A DNA stretch of 11,582 nucleotides from Jatrophihabitans sp. (GTDB lineage Bacteria > Actinomycetota > Actinomycetes > Mycobacteriales > Jatrophihabitantaceae), in the NCBI GenBank assembly GCA_025966255.1, contig JAOPVG010000334.1:1-11582 (forward strand), written 5' to 3'. Below are positions 6,243-11,582 of this stretch, piece by piece. The stretch's first letter is position 1; each line of letters starts with the position of its first letter. The translations under genes and the position numbers were made by a program. The notes below the pieces were generated by a model, which worked only from the letters and a program-made list of their open reading frames with translations, was not told the DNA's origin and searched no databases.

Positions 6243-7196
6243 GTGCGCGCAATCCAGCTGACCGAATTCGGTGGCCCTGAAACCCTCGTCGTCCGCGACC
6301 TCCCCGATCCCGTGCCGGAAGACGGCGAGGCGGTAATGGATGTACTCGCCGCCGGTATCAATTACGCCGACACGCACCAGACCGAGAACTCCTATCTCGC
6401 CCAGCAGAACCTGCCGCTGATCCCGGGCGGCGAGGTCGTCGTCCGCGACGAGTCCGGACGCCGCCTGCTCGGGCTGCTCGGCTCCGGCGGGTACGCGCAG
6501 AAGGTGGCCGCCGACCCGCGGCTGCTGTTCGAGATTCCGGACAACGTGACCGACGCGCAGGCATTGACGACCCTGGTGCAGGGTGCGACCGCGTGGCACC
6601 TGCTGCGCACCAGCACCCACCTACAAGCCGGCGAGACGGTGGTTGTGCACGCCGGCGCGGGCGGCGTCGGAACGCTGGCGATCCAGCTCGCGAAGCGCTG
6701 GGGCGCCGGGCGCGTGATCGCCACGGCGTCCAGTGAGCAGAAGCGGGCGCTCACGCTCGAACTCGGCGCCGATGTCGCCGTCGACTCACGCACCGACGAC
6801 CTGACCACCGCGCTGCGCGAGGCCAACGGCGGTCGCGGGGTGGACGTCGTGCTGGAGATGACCGGCGGCCCGGTCTTCGACCAGAGCCTGGCCGCGCTGG
6901 CGCCGCTCGGCCGGCTGGCCGTGTTCGGCATGGCCGGCCGGACGCCGCCGACGCCCGTCGACCCCGCGCGGCTCATGGCCCGCAGCACCGCGGTCATCGG
7001 CTTCTGGCTGGTGCACGTCGTGCAGCGGCCGTACCTGCTCGCCGAGGCCGTCACCGACCTGATGCAGCTCATCGCGGACGGGTCGATCCGTCCGATCGTC
7101 GGCGAGACCTACCCGCTGGAGCGGGCGGCCGACGCGCATCGCGCGCTGCTCGACCGCAGTTCGGTGGGCAAGCTGGTGCTCGACCCGCAGGCGTGA
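6243..7196 (+). CDS. NAD(P)H:quinone oxidoreductase-like zinc-free MDR protein
   Basis: A 317-residue medium-chain reductase of the quinone oxidoreductase (zeta-crystallin) group. Seen: the N-terminal catalytic domain opening MRAIQLTEFGGPETL and containing GINYADTHQTEN; the nucleotide-binding motif HAGAGGVG (136-143) followed by TLAIQLAKRWGA; and SSEQKR at the next strand end, whose basic residues suit NADPH. The protein contains no cysteine at all, so it cannot carry the zinc sites of alcohol dehydrogenases such as the one at the left edge. The likely reaction is NADPH-dependent reduction of quinones or enones; the true substrate is unknown. The GTG at 6243 gives the family's N-terminus. The frame is open further upstream, but that part lies inside fabG. 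There is no Shine-Dalgarno, but a TACGGT box 7 nt upstream. It is convergent with the VWA gene (31 bp between stops). Confidence 0.9.
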   Translation: MRAIQLTEFGGPETLVVRDLPDPVPEDGEAVMDVLAAGINYADTHQTENSYLAQQNLPLIPGGEVVVRDESGRRLLGLLGSGGYAQKVAADPRLLFEIPDNVTDAQALTTLVQGATAWHLLRTSTHLQAGETVVVHAGAGGVGTLAIQLAKRWGAGRVIATASSEQKRALTLELGADVAVDSRTDDLTTALREANGGRGVDVVLEMTGGPVFDQSLAALAPLGRLAVFGMAGRTPPTPVDPARLMARSTAVIGFWLVHVVQRPYLLAEAVTDLMQLIADGSIRPIVGETYPLERAADAHRALLDRSSVGKLVLDPQA

Positions 7197-7197
7197 G

Positions 7198-7233
7198 GTC
7201 GACGGCGCTCTAGACGTCGACGGCGCCCTAGAC
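7198..7233. repeat. 18-bp tandem duplication at the convergent gene junction
   Basis: Two adjacent 18-nt copies, gtcgacggcgctctagac (7198-7215) and gtcgacggcgccctagac (7216-7233), differ at one base (7209 T, 7227 C). The second copy contains the TAG stop of the VWA gene (7228-7230). Because 18 is a multiple of three, the first copy carries a second TAG in the same frame (7210-7212), so reading through the first stop would add only five residues. The unit contains the palindrome GTCGAC. There is no T-rich tract, so a factor-independent terminator is not supported. Confidence 0.85.
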
Positions 7234-8184
7234 CAGGCGCCCGGACCACAGCATGGCGGCGCCGCCCGCGGCGAAGAGCGTCAGCAGGCCGACGAACATG
7301 AATCGCCAGCTGATGTCGCGCTGCTTGGTGGTGTAGCCGATCTGCGAGCCGATGTCCTTGTAGACCGACCGCAGTTCCACCTCGGTGTGCGCGGTGTTGA
7401 ACGTGCCGCCGGTCTCGGTGGCGATGAGCCGCAACGTGTCCTCGTCGGCCGGCACGCCCACGGTGGAGCCGTTGCTGACCACTGTTCCGTTGGGGGTCCC
7501 GAAGGCGATCGTCGAGACCTGAACGTGCGCCTTGCGGGCCGCGGCGATGGCATCGGCCACCGAACGTCCGACCGTGTTCGTACCGTCACTGAGCAACACG
7601 ATGCGGGCCGGTGGCGCGGTGGAGCCGTTGGCCGTGGCGGTGCGGGAGAACAGCGAGATGGCGTCCAGTGAACTGAAGACCGCCTCACCGATGGCCGTGT
7701 AGTTCGCCAGCCGCAACGACTGGATGCCCTTGTCGACCGACGCGCGGTCGATGGTCGGCGGCACGATCACGTTGGCGTTGCGCGCGAAGCTCACGAGTCC
7801 GAGATTGATCTGCGACGGCAGCAGCTTGACGAAGTCGCGGCCCGCCGACTGGGCCGCCGACAGCCGGTTCGGCAGGACGTCGGTGGCCTCCATCGACAGC
7901 GACACGTCGATCGCGAGCATCACGGTGGCGTTGTCGCGCGGTACCCGCACGGCGCTGGACGGCTTGGCGACGCCGAGGGAGAGCACCACGAGCCCGATCA
8001 TCAGCAGCGCGAACGTCAGGTGGCGACGCCACCCCGGTCGCCGCGGAGCGACGCTCCCGAGCAGTTCGACGTTGCTGAAGCGGGCAACGTACTGCTTGCG
8101 CCGCAACTGCAGCACGAGGTACACGGCGGCCAACGCGGCCACCGCGATCAGCAGCACCAGGTACACCGGGGACAGGAAATGCAT
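7228..8184 (-). CDS. Membrane-anchored VWA-domain protein (BatA/BatB-like)
   Basis: A 318-residue membrane protein with a von Willebrand factor A domain, the counterpart of M. tuberculosis Rv1481. Seen: an N-terminal hydrophobic helix (about 7-27) followed by an RRK-containing basic stretch; a second helix (about 56-73); a VWA domain with a complete MIDAS metal site, D93-x-S95-x-S97 (DVSLSM), T163 (NYTAIGEA) and D200 (LLSDGTN); and a C-terminal helix in the last 25 residues (FMFVGLLTLFAAGGAAML). The start of the protein resembles the BatA N-terminal domain (aerotolerance regulator family). The ATG at 8184 overlaps the DUF58 stop by one base (TGATG), so translation is coupled. MoxR ATPases with VWA partners are thought to act as chaperone-like assembly or envelope-stress factors; the client here is unknown. 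Confidence 0.93.
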   Translation of the reverse strand: MHFLSPVYLVLLIAVAALAAVYLVLQLRRKQYVARFSNVELLGSVAPRRPGWRRHLTFALLMIGLVVLSLGVAKPSSAVRVPRDNATVMLAIDVSLSMEATDVLPNRLSAAQSAGRDFVKLLPSQINLGLVSFARNANVIVPPTIDRASVDKGIQSLRLANYTAIGEAVFSSLDAISLFSRTATANGSTAPPARIVLLSDGTNTVGRSVADAIAAARKAHVQVSTIAFGTPNGTVVSNGSTVGVPADEDTLRLIATETGGTFNTAHTEVELRSVYKDIGSQIGYTTKQRDISWRFMFVGLLTLFAAGGAAMLWSGRLV

Positions 8185-9176
8185 CAGCGGACTCCGGCTC
8201 CGACAGCGCCGACGACGAAGCGGCGGCGGGCGATCACGAAGCGCACGACATCCGCGATCCAGTCACGGTCCGTGCGCAGTTGCAGGTGGGCGGCGCCGGC
8301 GTGACGAAGGGACGCCGCGATGCGCTCCCGCTGCTTCTGCGCGGCCGCCGCGTATTGGGCGCGCACCACGCGGTCAGACGTCTGTACCTCGAGCTGACGT
8401 CCGGACTCGGTGTCCACGAACGTCACCAGGCCGGCCGACGGCAGTTCCAGCTCACGCGGGTCGAGCACCTCGACGGCGAGCAGCTGATGCCGGTCGGAGA
8501 GCCCGCGCAGCGCGCGTTCCCATGGCAACGGACCCTCGCCGATGCCGCCCTCCATGAAGTCGGAGACGACGGCGACGAGCCCGCGGCGGCGCAGGGGCCG
8601 GCGCAGCTGCTCAAGCATCCCGGCGATGTCGTTGCGACCGCCCTCGGCGGCACGAGGGGTCGAGGCGATGCGGCGGGTGAGGTGGCGCGCGTGGGCTCGG
8701 CCGGCCAGCGCCGGGATCAGGTAGCTCTCCTGGCCGTTGCCGACGATGGCCCCGACCCGGTTGCCGCCGCGCACCGTGAGGTGCACGACGGCGGTGATGG
8801 CGGCCAGCACCAGCTCGCGCTTCTCGGTCAGCGCCGTGCCGAAGTCCATGCTGGGCGACAGGTCGACGACGAGCCACGTCTCGAGCTCGCGGTCGGCCAC
8901 GGTCTGGCGCACGTGCGGAACCAGGGTGCGCGCGGTGACGGGCCAGTCCATGCGCCGCACGTCGTCGCCGAACACGTACTGGCGGGAGTCGCCGGCCTCG
9001 CTGCCCGGACCGGGGACGAGACCGAGGTAGTTGCCTTGCAACAGGCCGTCGAGCCGGTTGCGGACAGTCAGCTCGAGCCGGCGCAGCAGCGCATCGGCCC
9101 CGTGCAGATCGATGCTCGGACCGTGATCCGTGGCAACCGGGATGTCACCGTGCGGTGGATCGGACGGTCGGCTCAC
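8184..9176 (-). CDS. DUF58-domain protein (MoxR partner, vWA-like)
   Basis: A 330-residue cytosolic DUF58 protein, the counterpart of M. tuberculosis Rv1480. Seen: the family signature R65-Q-Y67-VFGDD-V73 ... MDW ... AR (65-83), then a vWA-like strand with a MIDAS-type motif D105-x-S107-x-S109 (VVDLSPSMDFG), and a positively charged helical C-terminus. No membrane helix is visible. I place the start at the GTG at 9176-9174, 10 nt after the moxR stop: it is the first start codon in this frame downstream of that stop, there is no good alternative start before residue 76, and the length then matches homologues. No strong Shine-Dalgarno is seen, so translation may depend on ribosomes leaving moxR. 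The frame is open further upstream, but only inside moxR. The function is not known precisely; it works with MoxR by genomic association. Confidence 0.9.
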   Translation of the reverse strand: MSRPSDPPHGDIPVATDHGPSIDLHGADALLRRLELTVRNRLDGLLQGNYLGLVPGPGSEAGDSRQYVFGDDVRRMDWPVTARTLVPHVRQTVADRELETWLVVDLSPSMDFGTALTEKRELVLAAITAVVHLTVRGGNRVGAIVGNGQESYLIPALAGRAHARHLTRRIASTPRAAEGGRNDIAGMLEQLRRPLRRRGLVAVVSDFMEGGIGEGPLPWERALRGLSDRHQLLAVEVLDPRELELPSAGLVTFVDTESGRQLEVQTSDRVVRAQYAAAAQKQRERIAASLRHAGAAHLQLRTDRDWIADVVRFVIARRRFVVGAVGAGVR

Positions 9177-9186
9177 GTCGCTGCAC

Positions 9187-10308
9187 TCACGCCGACCGCT
9201 CACCCCATTGGCCGGACTGGTTCGGCTGCTGCTGCGGCGCGGCCTGGCCGAAGACCAGCGGCTGGCCCGACGGGTTCGGCGGCGGCGCCATGTCGATCGG
9301 GCCGCCGGAGCGCTGGCGCGGAGCGACCTGCGGCAGCGGCACCGCCTGCAGGATCCGGCGTACGGCGTGCGCGGCCGGGACGCCGTCGGCGATCGCGTCG
9401 TAGCTGAGCACCATGCGGTGGGCGAGGACGTCGACGGCGATGTCGAGGACGTCCTGCGGCAGCACGTAGTCCCGTCCGCGGGTGAGGGCCATTGCGCGGC
9501 CGGCGGCGATGAGGCCGAGGCTGGCGCGCGGGCTGGCGCCGTACGAGATCCACTGCGCGACCTCGTTGAGACCGAGCTGCTCCGGCGTGCGGGTGCCGAG
9601 CACCAGACGCACGACATAGTCGACGATCGCGTGGTGGACGAAGACGCGGCTGCTGGTGGCCTGCAGGCGCTGCAGGTCGGCGGTGCTCAGCACGGCGTTC
9701 GCGATGGGCGGCTGCGTGCCCATCCGGTAGATGATCTCGCGCTCCTCGGACGCCGTCGGGTAGTCGACGACGATCTTCATCAGGAAGCGGTCGCGCTGCG
9801 CCTCGGGCAGCGGGTACACGCCTTCGGACTCGATCGGGTTCTGCGTGGCGAGCACCAGGAACGGCGCCGGCACGTCGTAGCGGATGCCGCCGATCGTGAC
9901 GTGCCGTTCGGCCATGACCTCGAGCAGCGCCGACTGCACCTTGGCCGGTGCCCGGTTGATCTCGTCGGCCAGGACGAAGTTGGCCATGATCGGGCCGAGC
10001 TCGGTGTCGAACTGCTCCGCGCCGGGCCGGTAGATGCGGGTGCCGACGATGTCCGACGGGACGAGGTCGGGCGTGAACTGCAGCCGCGAGAACGTGCCGG
10101 CGACGGTCCGGGCGAGCGTCTCGACGGCGAGGGTCTTCGCCACGCCGGGAACGCCTTCGAGGAGGCAGTGACCCTGCGCGAGAAGGCTGACCACGAGTCG
10201 CTCGACGAGGCGTTCCTGCCCGACGATCACCCGCTTGACCTCGAACATCACCCGCTCCAGAGCCGACGCGTCGGCGGCGGGCGTCTGGACGTGTTCGGAC
10301 TCGGTCAC
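9187..10308 (-). CDS. moxR: MoxR family AAA+ ATPase
   Basis: A 373-residue AAA+ ATPase of the MoxR group, counterpart of M. tuberculosis MoxR1 (Rv1479). Seen: VIVGQERL just before the core; Walker A GVPGVAKT (52-59); Walker B VLADEINRAP with D115-E116; sensor 1 ATQNPIESEG; the arginine-bearing PEAQRDRFLMK segment; and the lid domain through about residue 323. The last 50 residues (324-373) form a Pro/Gln/Gly-rich, probably disordered tail. The start is the GTG at 10308-10306 with an ideal AAGGAG 5 nt upstream; an ATG 13 codons further up is unlikely because it lies across that site. It is the first gene of the moxR-DUF58-VWA operon. MoxR proteins hydrolyse ATP to help assemble or insert metal cofactors into clients. 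Despite the nearby moaA, there is no direct evidence linking it to molybdenum cofactor. Confidence 0.95.
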   Translation of the reverse strand: MTESEHVQTPAADASALERVMFEVKRVIVGQERLVERLVVSLLAQGHCLLEGVPGVAKTLAVETLARTVAGTFSRLQFTPDLVPSDIVGTRIYRPGAEQFDTELGPIMANFVLADEINRAPAKVQSALLEVMAERHVTIGGIRYDVPAPFLVLATQNPIESEGVYPLPEAQRDRFLMKIVVDYPTASEEREIIYRMGTQPPIANAVLSTADLQRLQATSSRVFVHHAIVDYVVRLVLGTRTPEQLGLNEVAQWISYGASPRASLGLIAAGRAMALTRGRDYVLPQDVLDIAVDVLAHRMVLSYDAIADGVPAAHAVRRILQAVPLPQVAPRQRSGGPIDMAPPPNPSGQPLVFGQAAPQQQPNQSGQWGERSA

Positions 10309-10376
10309 TGAATCTCCTTGCGGGGCTGCGGTGCCGGACCAGATCACGGTACGGGACGAGCCTGTACGGTGCCTGG
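10309..10376. promoter_or_regulatory. Divergent promoter region of moxR operon and small Cys/His gene
   Basis: A 68-bp gap. On the plus strand TACGGT (10365-10370) ends 6 nt before the GTG at 10377, which has no Shine-Dalgarno: a probable leaderless start. On the minus strand TACCGT (10351-10346) could be the -10 box of the moxR operon, giving a leader of about 30 nt that contains the AAGGAG site at 10319-10314. The plus-strand hexamer is the same TACGGT found before the quinone oxidoreductase gene. No clear -35 boxes are visible. Confidence 0.5.
10314..10319 (-). promoter_or_regulatory. Ribosome binding site of moxR
   Basis: AAGGAG on the minus strand with a 5-nt spacer to the GTG at 10308. 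It decides the moxR start against an in-frame ATG at 10347. It is the most canonical Shine-Dalgarno in the window. Confidence 0.8.
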
Positions 10377-10574
10377 GTGTCCGAGCTGAATGAGCCGGCG
10401 CGGTGTTCGGCGAAGGGCTGCCGAGCCGACGCCACCACCGATCTGCGGTGGCGCAACCCGCGCCTGCACGATGCGGCCCGGGTGAAGCATTGGTTGGCCT
10501 GCGACGAGCACGCGGACTCCTTGGCCGACTTCCTCGCCCGCCGCAACTTCCTCCTCGGCCGCGATCCGCTGTAG
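10377..10574 (+). CDS. Small conserved-type Cys/His protein, possible zinc binder
   Basis: A 65-residue protein opening with a GTG codon. Seen: C10-x4-C15 near the N-terminus (RCSAKGCRAD), a central WRNPRLHD segment, and C42-x2-H45 (WLACDEHADSL), followed by an amphipathic end (DFLARRNFLLG). The C-x4-C ... C-x2-H arrangement could bind one zinc ion, but this is inference. Small actinobacterial proteins with very similar CSxxGCR ... NPxLH ... WLACDEH features exist, sometimes under the doubtful label 'acetone carboxylase'; that label should not be used, as the protein is far too small to be that enzyme. There is no Shine-Dalgarno, but a TACGGT box 6 nt before the start suggests a leaderless mRNA. 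It diverges from moxR and is convergent with moaA. Its function is unknown. Confidence 0.8.
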   Translation: MSELNEPARCSAKGCRADATTDLRWRNPRLHDAARVKHWLACDEHADSLADFLARRNFLLGRDPL

Positions 10575-10613
10575 GCCGCTTGCGGCTCGAGCTTCCCGCG
10601 CCCAGCGGCTAGA
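10575..10613. terminator. Possible bidirectional terminator hairpin between convergent genes
   Basis: The 39-bp gap between the stop codons of the small gene and moaA starts with a short inverted repeat, GCCGC-TT-GCGGC (10575-10586), which folds best as a 4-bp stem with a CUUG tetraloop. GCCGCT (10575-10580) can alternatively pair with AGCGGC (10604-10609). There is no U tract on either strand. The position between convergent genes is what makes a terminator plausible; the structure is weak. Confidence 0.3.
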
Positions 10614-11582
10614 TCAGCCGCCGATGGCGGACATGGTGCGCGCGGGTTGCACGAACGTGGTCGAGCCGATGCCGTGCCCGGCCTGCTTGCCGGCCACCGC
10701 AACTGTGATGATCTCGGCCAGGTCGTCGTCAGTCGCACCGGCCCGCATCGGGCCGCGGAGGTCGGTCTCGGACTGGGCGAACAAGCAGGTGCGCAGCTGT
10801 CCGTCGGCGGTGAGGCGAAGCCGGTCGCAGTCGCGGCAGAACGGACGCGTGACCGATGCGATGATGCCGAGCCGTCCGGTGTCGGTGGCCCACGAGGCGC
10901 GGTCGGGGCCGTCGATCACCTCGAACTCCTCGGCCGGCGCACTGCCCCGCTGCCCGACCGGACGCACGTCGTACTTGGCGCCGATGATCGCCAGGATCTC
11001 CTCGGCGGTCACCATGTCGTCGCGCGTCCAGGTGTGGTCGGCGTCCAGCGGCATGTGCTCGATGAACCGCAGCCGGTAGCCGTGAAGGAGTGTCCAGGCG
11101 AGCAACTCGGGCGCCTCGTCGAGGTTGCTTCCCCGCACCAGCACCGAGTTGATCTTCACCGGCTGTAGCCCCGCCGCAGCAGCCGCCGCAACGCCGGCGA
11201 GCACCTCGCCCAACCGGTCGCGACGGGTCAGTTCGGCGAAGCGCGCGCGGTCGAGCGTATCGACCGAGACGTTGATCCGATCCAGTCCCGCGGTGGCGAG
11301 CGCGGCCGCGTGCTTGGCCAGCGTCACGCCGTTGGTGGTCAGGGAGACTTCCGGACGCGGCTCGAGCGCCACGAGCCGTTCGATGACCTCCGGCAACGTG
11401 GGATGGACGAGCGGCTCGCCACCCGTGAGCCGCACGCTCGTCACGCCGAGATCGACGAACAGCCGGGCCAGGCGCACGAACTCGTCGTCGGTGAGGCGCT
11501 GGGCCTTCGTCAACCAGTCCAGACCCTCGGCCGGCATGCAATAGGTGCAGCGCAGCGAGCAGAGGTCGGTGAGCGAGATGCG
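10614..11582 (-). CDS. moaA: GTP 3',8-cyclase MoaA (molybdenum cofactor synthesis), 5' end cut by window edge
   Basis: A radical SAM enzyme that rearranges GTP to (8S)-3',8-cyclo-7,8-dihydroguanosine 5'-triphosphate, the first step of molybdopterin synthesis. 322 residues are visible and the N-terminus lies beyond the right edge. Seen: the S-adenosylmethionine cluster motif C-x3-C-x2-C (CSLRCTYCMP, codons at 11561-11538); the GGEP motif (RLTGGEPLVHP); the substrate-side cluster C-x2-C-x13-C (FCRDCDRLRL ... RTC, codons between 10838 and 10785); and the C-terminal Gly-Gly (MSAIGG) that is needed for activity in characterised MoaA proteins. The visible part carries every catalytic feature, so the gene appears intact. 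It is convergent with the small Cys/His gene. No other molybdenum cofactor gene is in the window; partners may lie upstream of the edge. Confidence 0.96.
   Translation of the reverse strand, partial: RISLTDLCSLRCTYCMPAEGLDWLTKAQRLTDDEFVRLARLFVDLGVTSVRLTGGEPLVHPTLPEVIERLVALEPRPEVSLTTNGVTLAKHAAALATAGLDRINVSVDTLDRARFAELTRRDRLGEVLAGVAAAAAAGLQPVKINSVLVRGSNLDEAPELLAWTLLHGYRLRFIEHMPLDADHTWTRDDMVTAEEILAIIGAKYDVRPVGQRGSAPAEEFEVIDGPDRASWATDTGRLGIIASVTRPFCRDCDRLRLTADGQLRTCLFAQSETDLRGPMRAGATDDDLAEIITVAVAGKQAGHGIGSTTFVQPARTMSAIGG

Noticed and set aside
7204..7227. GGCGC ... GCGCC inverted repeat as a factor-independent terminator
   Set aside because: The 5-bp stem has a 14-nt loop, there is no U tract, and the symmetry is a by-product of the 18-bp tandem duplication.
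9130..10311. A 393-residue plus-strand open frame opposite moxR
   Set aside because: Antisense to a clear AAA+ ATPase with Walker A and B motifs; no domain is recognisable in the shadow frame.
10614..11582. moaA beside moxR as a molybdoenzyme maturation cluster
   Set aside because: MoxR here belongs to the conserved MoxR-DUF58-VWA module next to fabG, there is no molybdoenzyme or other cofactor gene in the window, and moaA is on the far side of a convergent junction.
1..11582. CRISPR arrays, tRNA or rRNA genes, insertion sequences, prophage genes, toxin-antitoxin or other defence systems
   Set aside because: No spaced repeats, no tRNA-like cloverleaf sequence, no transposase or integrase motifs and no recognisable defence domains were seen on either strand.

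Overview
The window is GC-rich chromosomal DNA with densely packed genes, GTG/TTG starts, short intergenic gaps and several genes without a Shine-Dalgarno sequence. Together with the gene order moxR - DUF58 - VWA - fabG - fabI/inhA - hemH, this points to an actinobacterium (Actinomycetota). I cannot name a genus. The enoyl reductase has the short substrate loop of ordinary FabI rather than the long loop of mycobacterial InhA, which argues against a mycolic-acid producer. I see no phage, transposon, CRISPR, tRNA or rRNA, and no gap above 300 bases without a gene.

Layout. (1) 1-2794: a zinc-type alcohol dehydrogenase on the minus strand, cut by the left edge, diverges over 35 bp from a plus-strand family A DNA polymerase that lacks a 5'-nuclease domain. 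(2) 6171-2804, minus strand: a tight cluster fabG - fabI - hemH - aminoglycoside-phosphotransferase-like gene. Gaps are 27 and 3 bp, then an ATGA overlap. It covers two steps of type II fatty-acid elongation, the ferrochelatase of haem synthesis and a kinase-fold protein of unknown substrate. (3) 6243-7196: a plus-strand quinone oxidoreductase-like MDR gene, divergent from fabG and convergent with the next block. (4) 10308-7228, minus strand: a moxR - DUF58 - VWA operon with a 10-bp gap and a 1-nt overlap. It encodes a MoxR AAA+ ATPase with two vWA-type partners, one of them membrane anchored. (5) 10377-10574: a small cysteine/histidine-containing protein on the plus strand, divergent from moxR. 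(6) 10614-11582: moaA (molybdenum cofactor synthesis) on the minus strand, with its start beyond the right edge.

Blocks 2 and 4 together match the gene order I know from Mycobacterium tuberculosis (Rv1479-Rv1485: moxR1, Rv1480, Rv1481, Rv1482c, fabG1, inhA, hemZ). There too, one opposite-strand gene separates the MoxR module from fabG1. Here the intruding gene is a quinone oxidoreductase.

Most of the window is conserved housekeeping DNA. The observations most worth a second look are a set of probable leaderless promoters (a TANNNT box 6-8 nt before the start codon of four genes that lack a Shine-Dalgarno), a perfectly in-phase 18-bp tandem duplication at the stop codon of the VWA gene, the FabI-like loop in an InhA-position gene, a polymerase whose proofreading residues and O-helix aromatic are missing, and a kinase-fold gene with an altered catalytic-loop motif coupled to hemH. 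I found no convincing evidence of a wholly new system.
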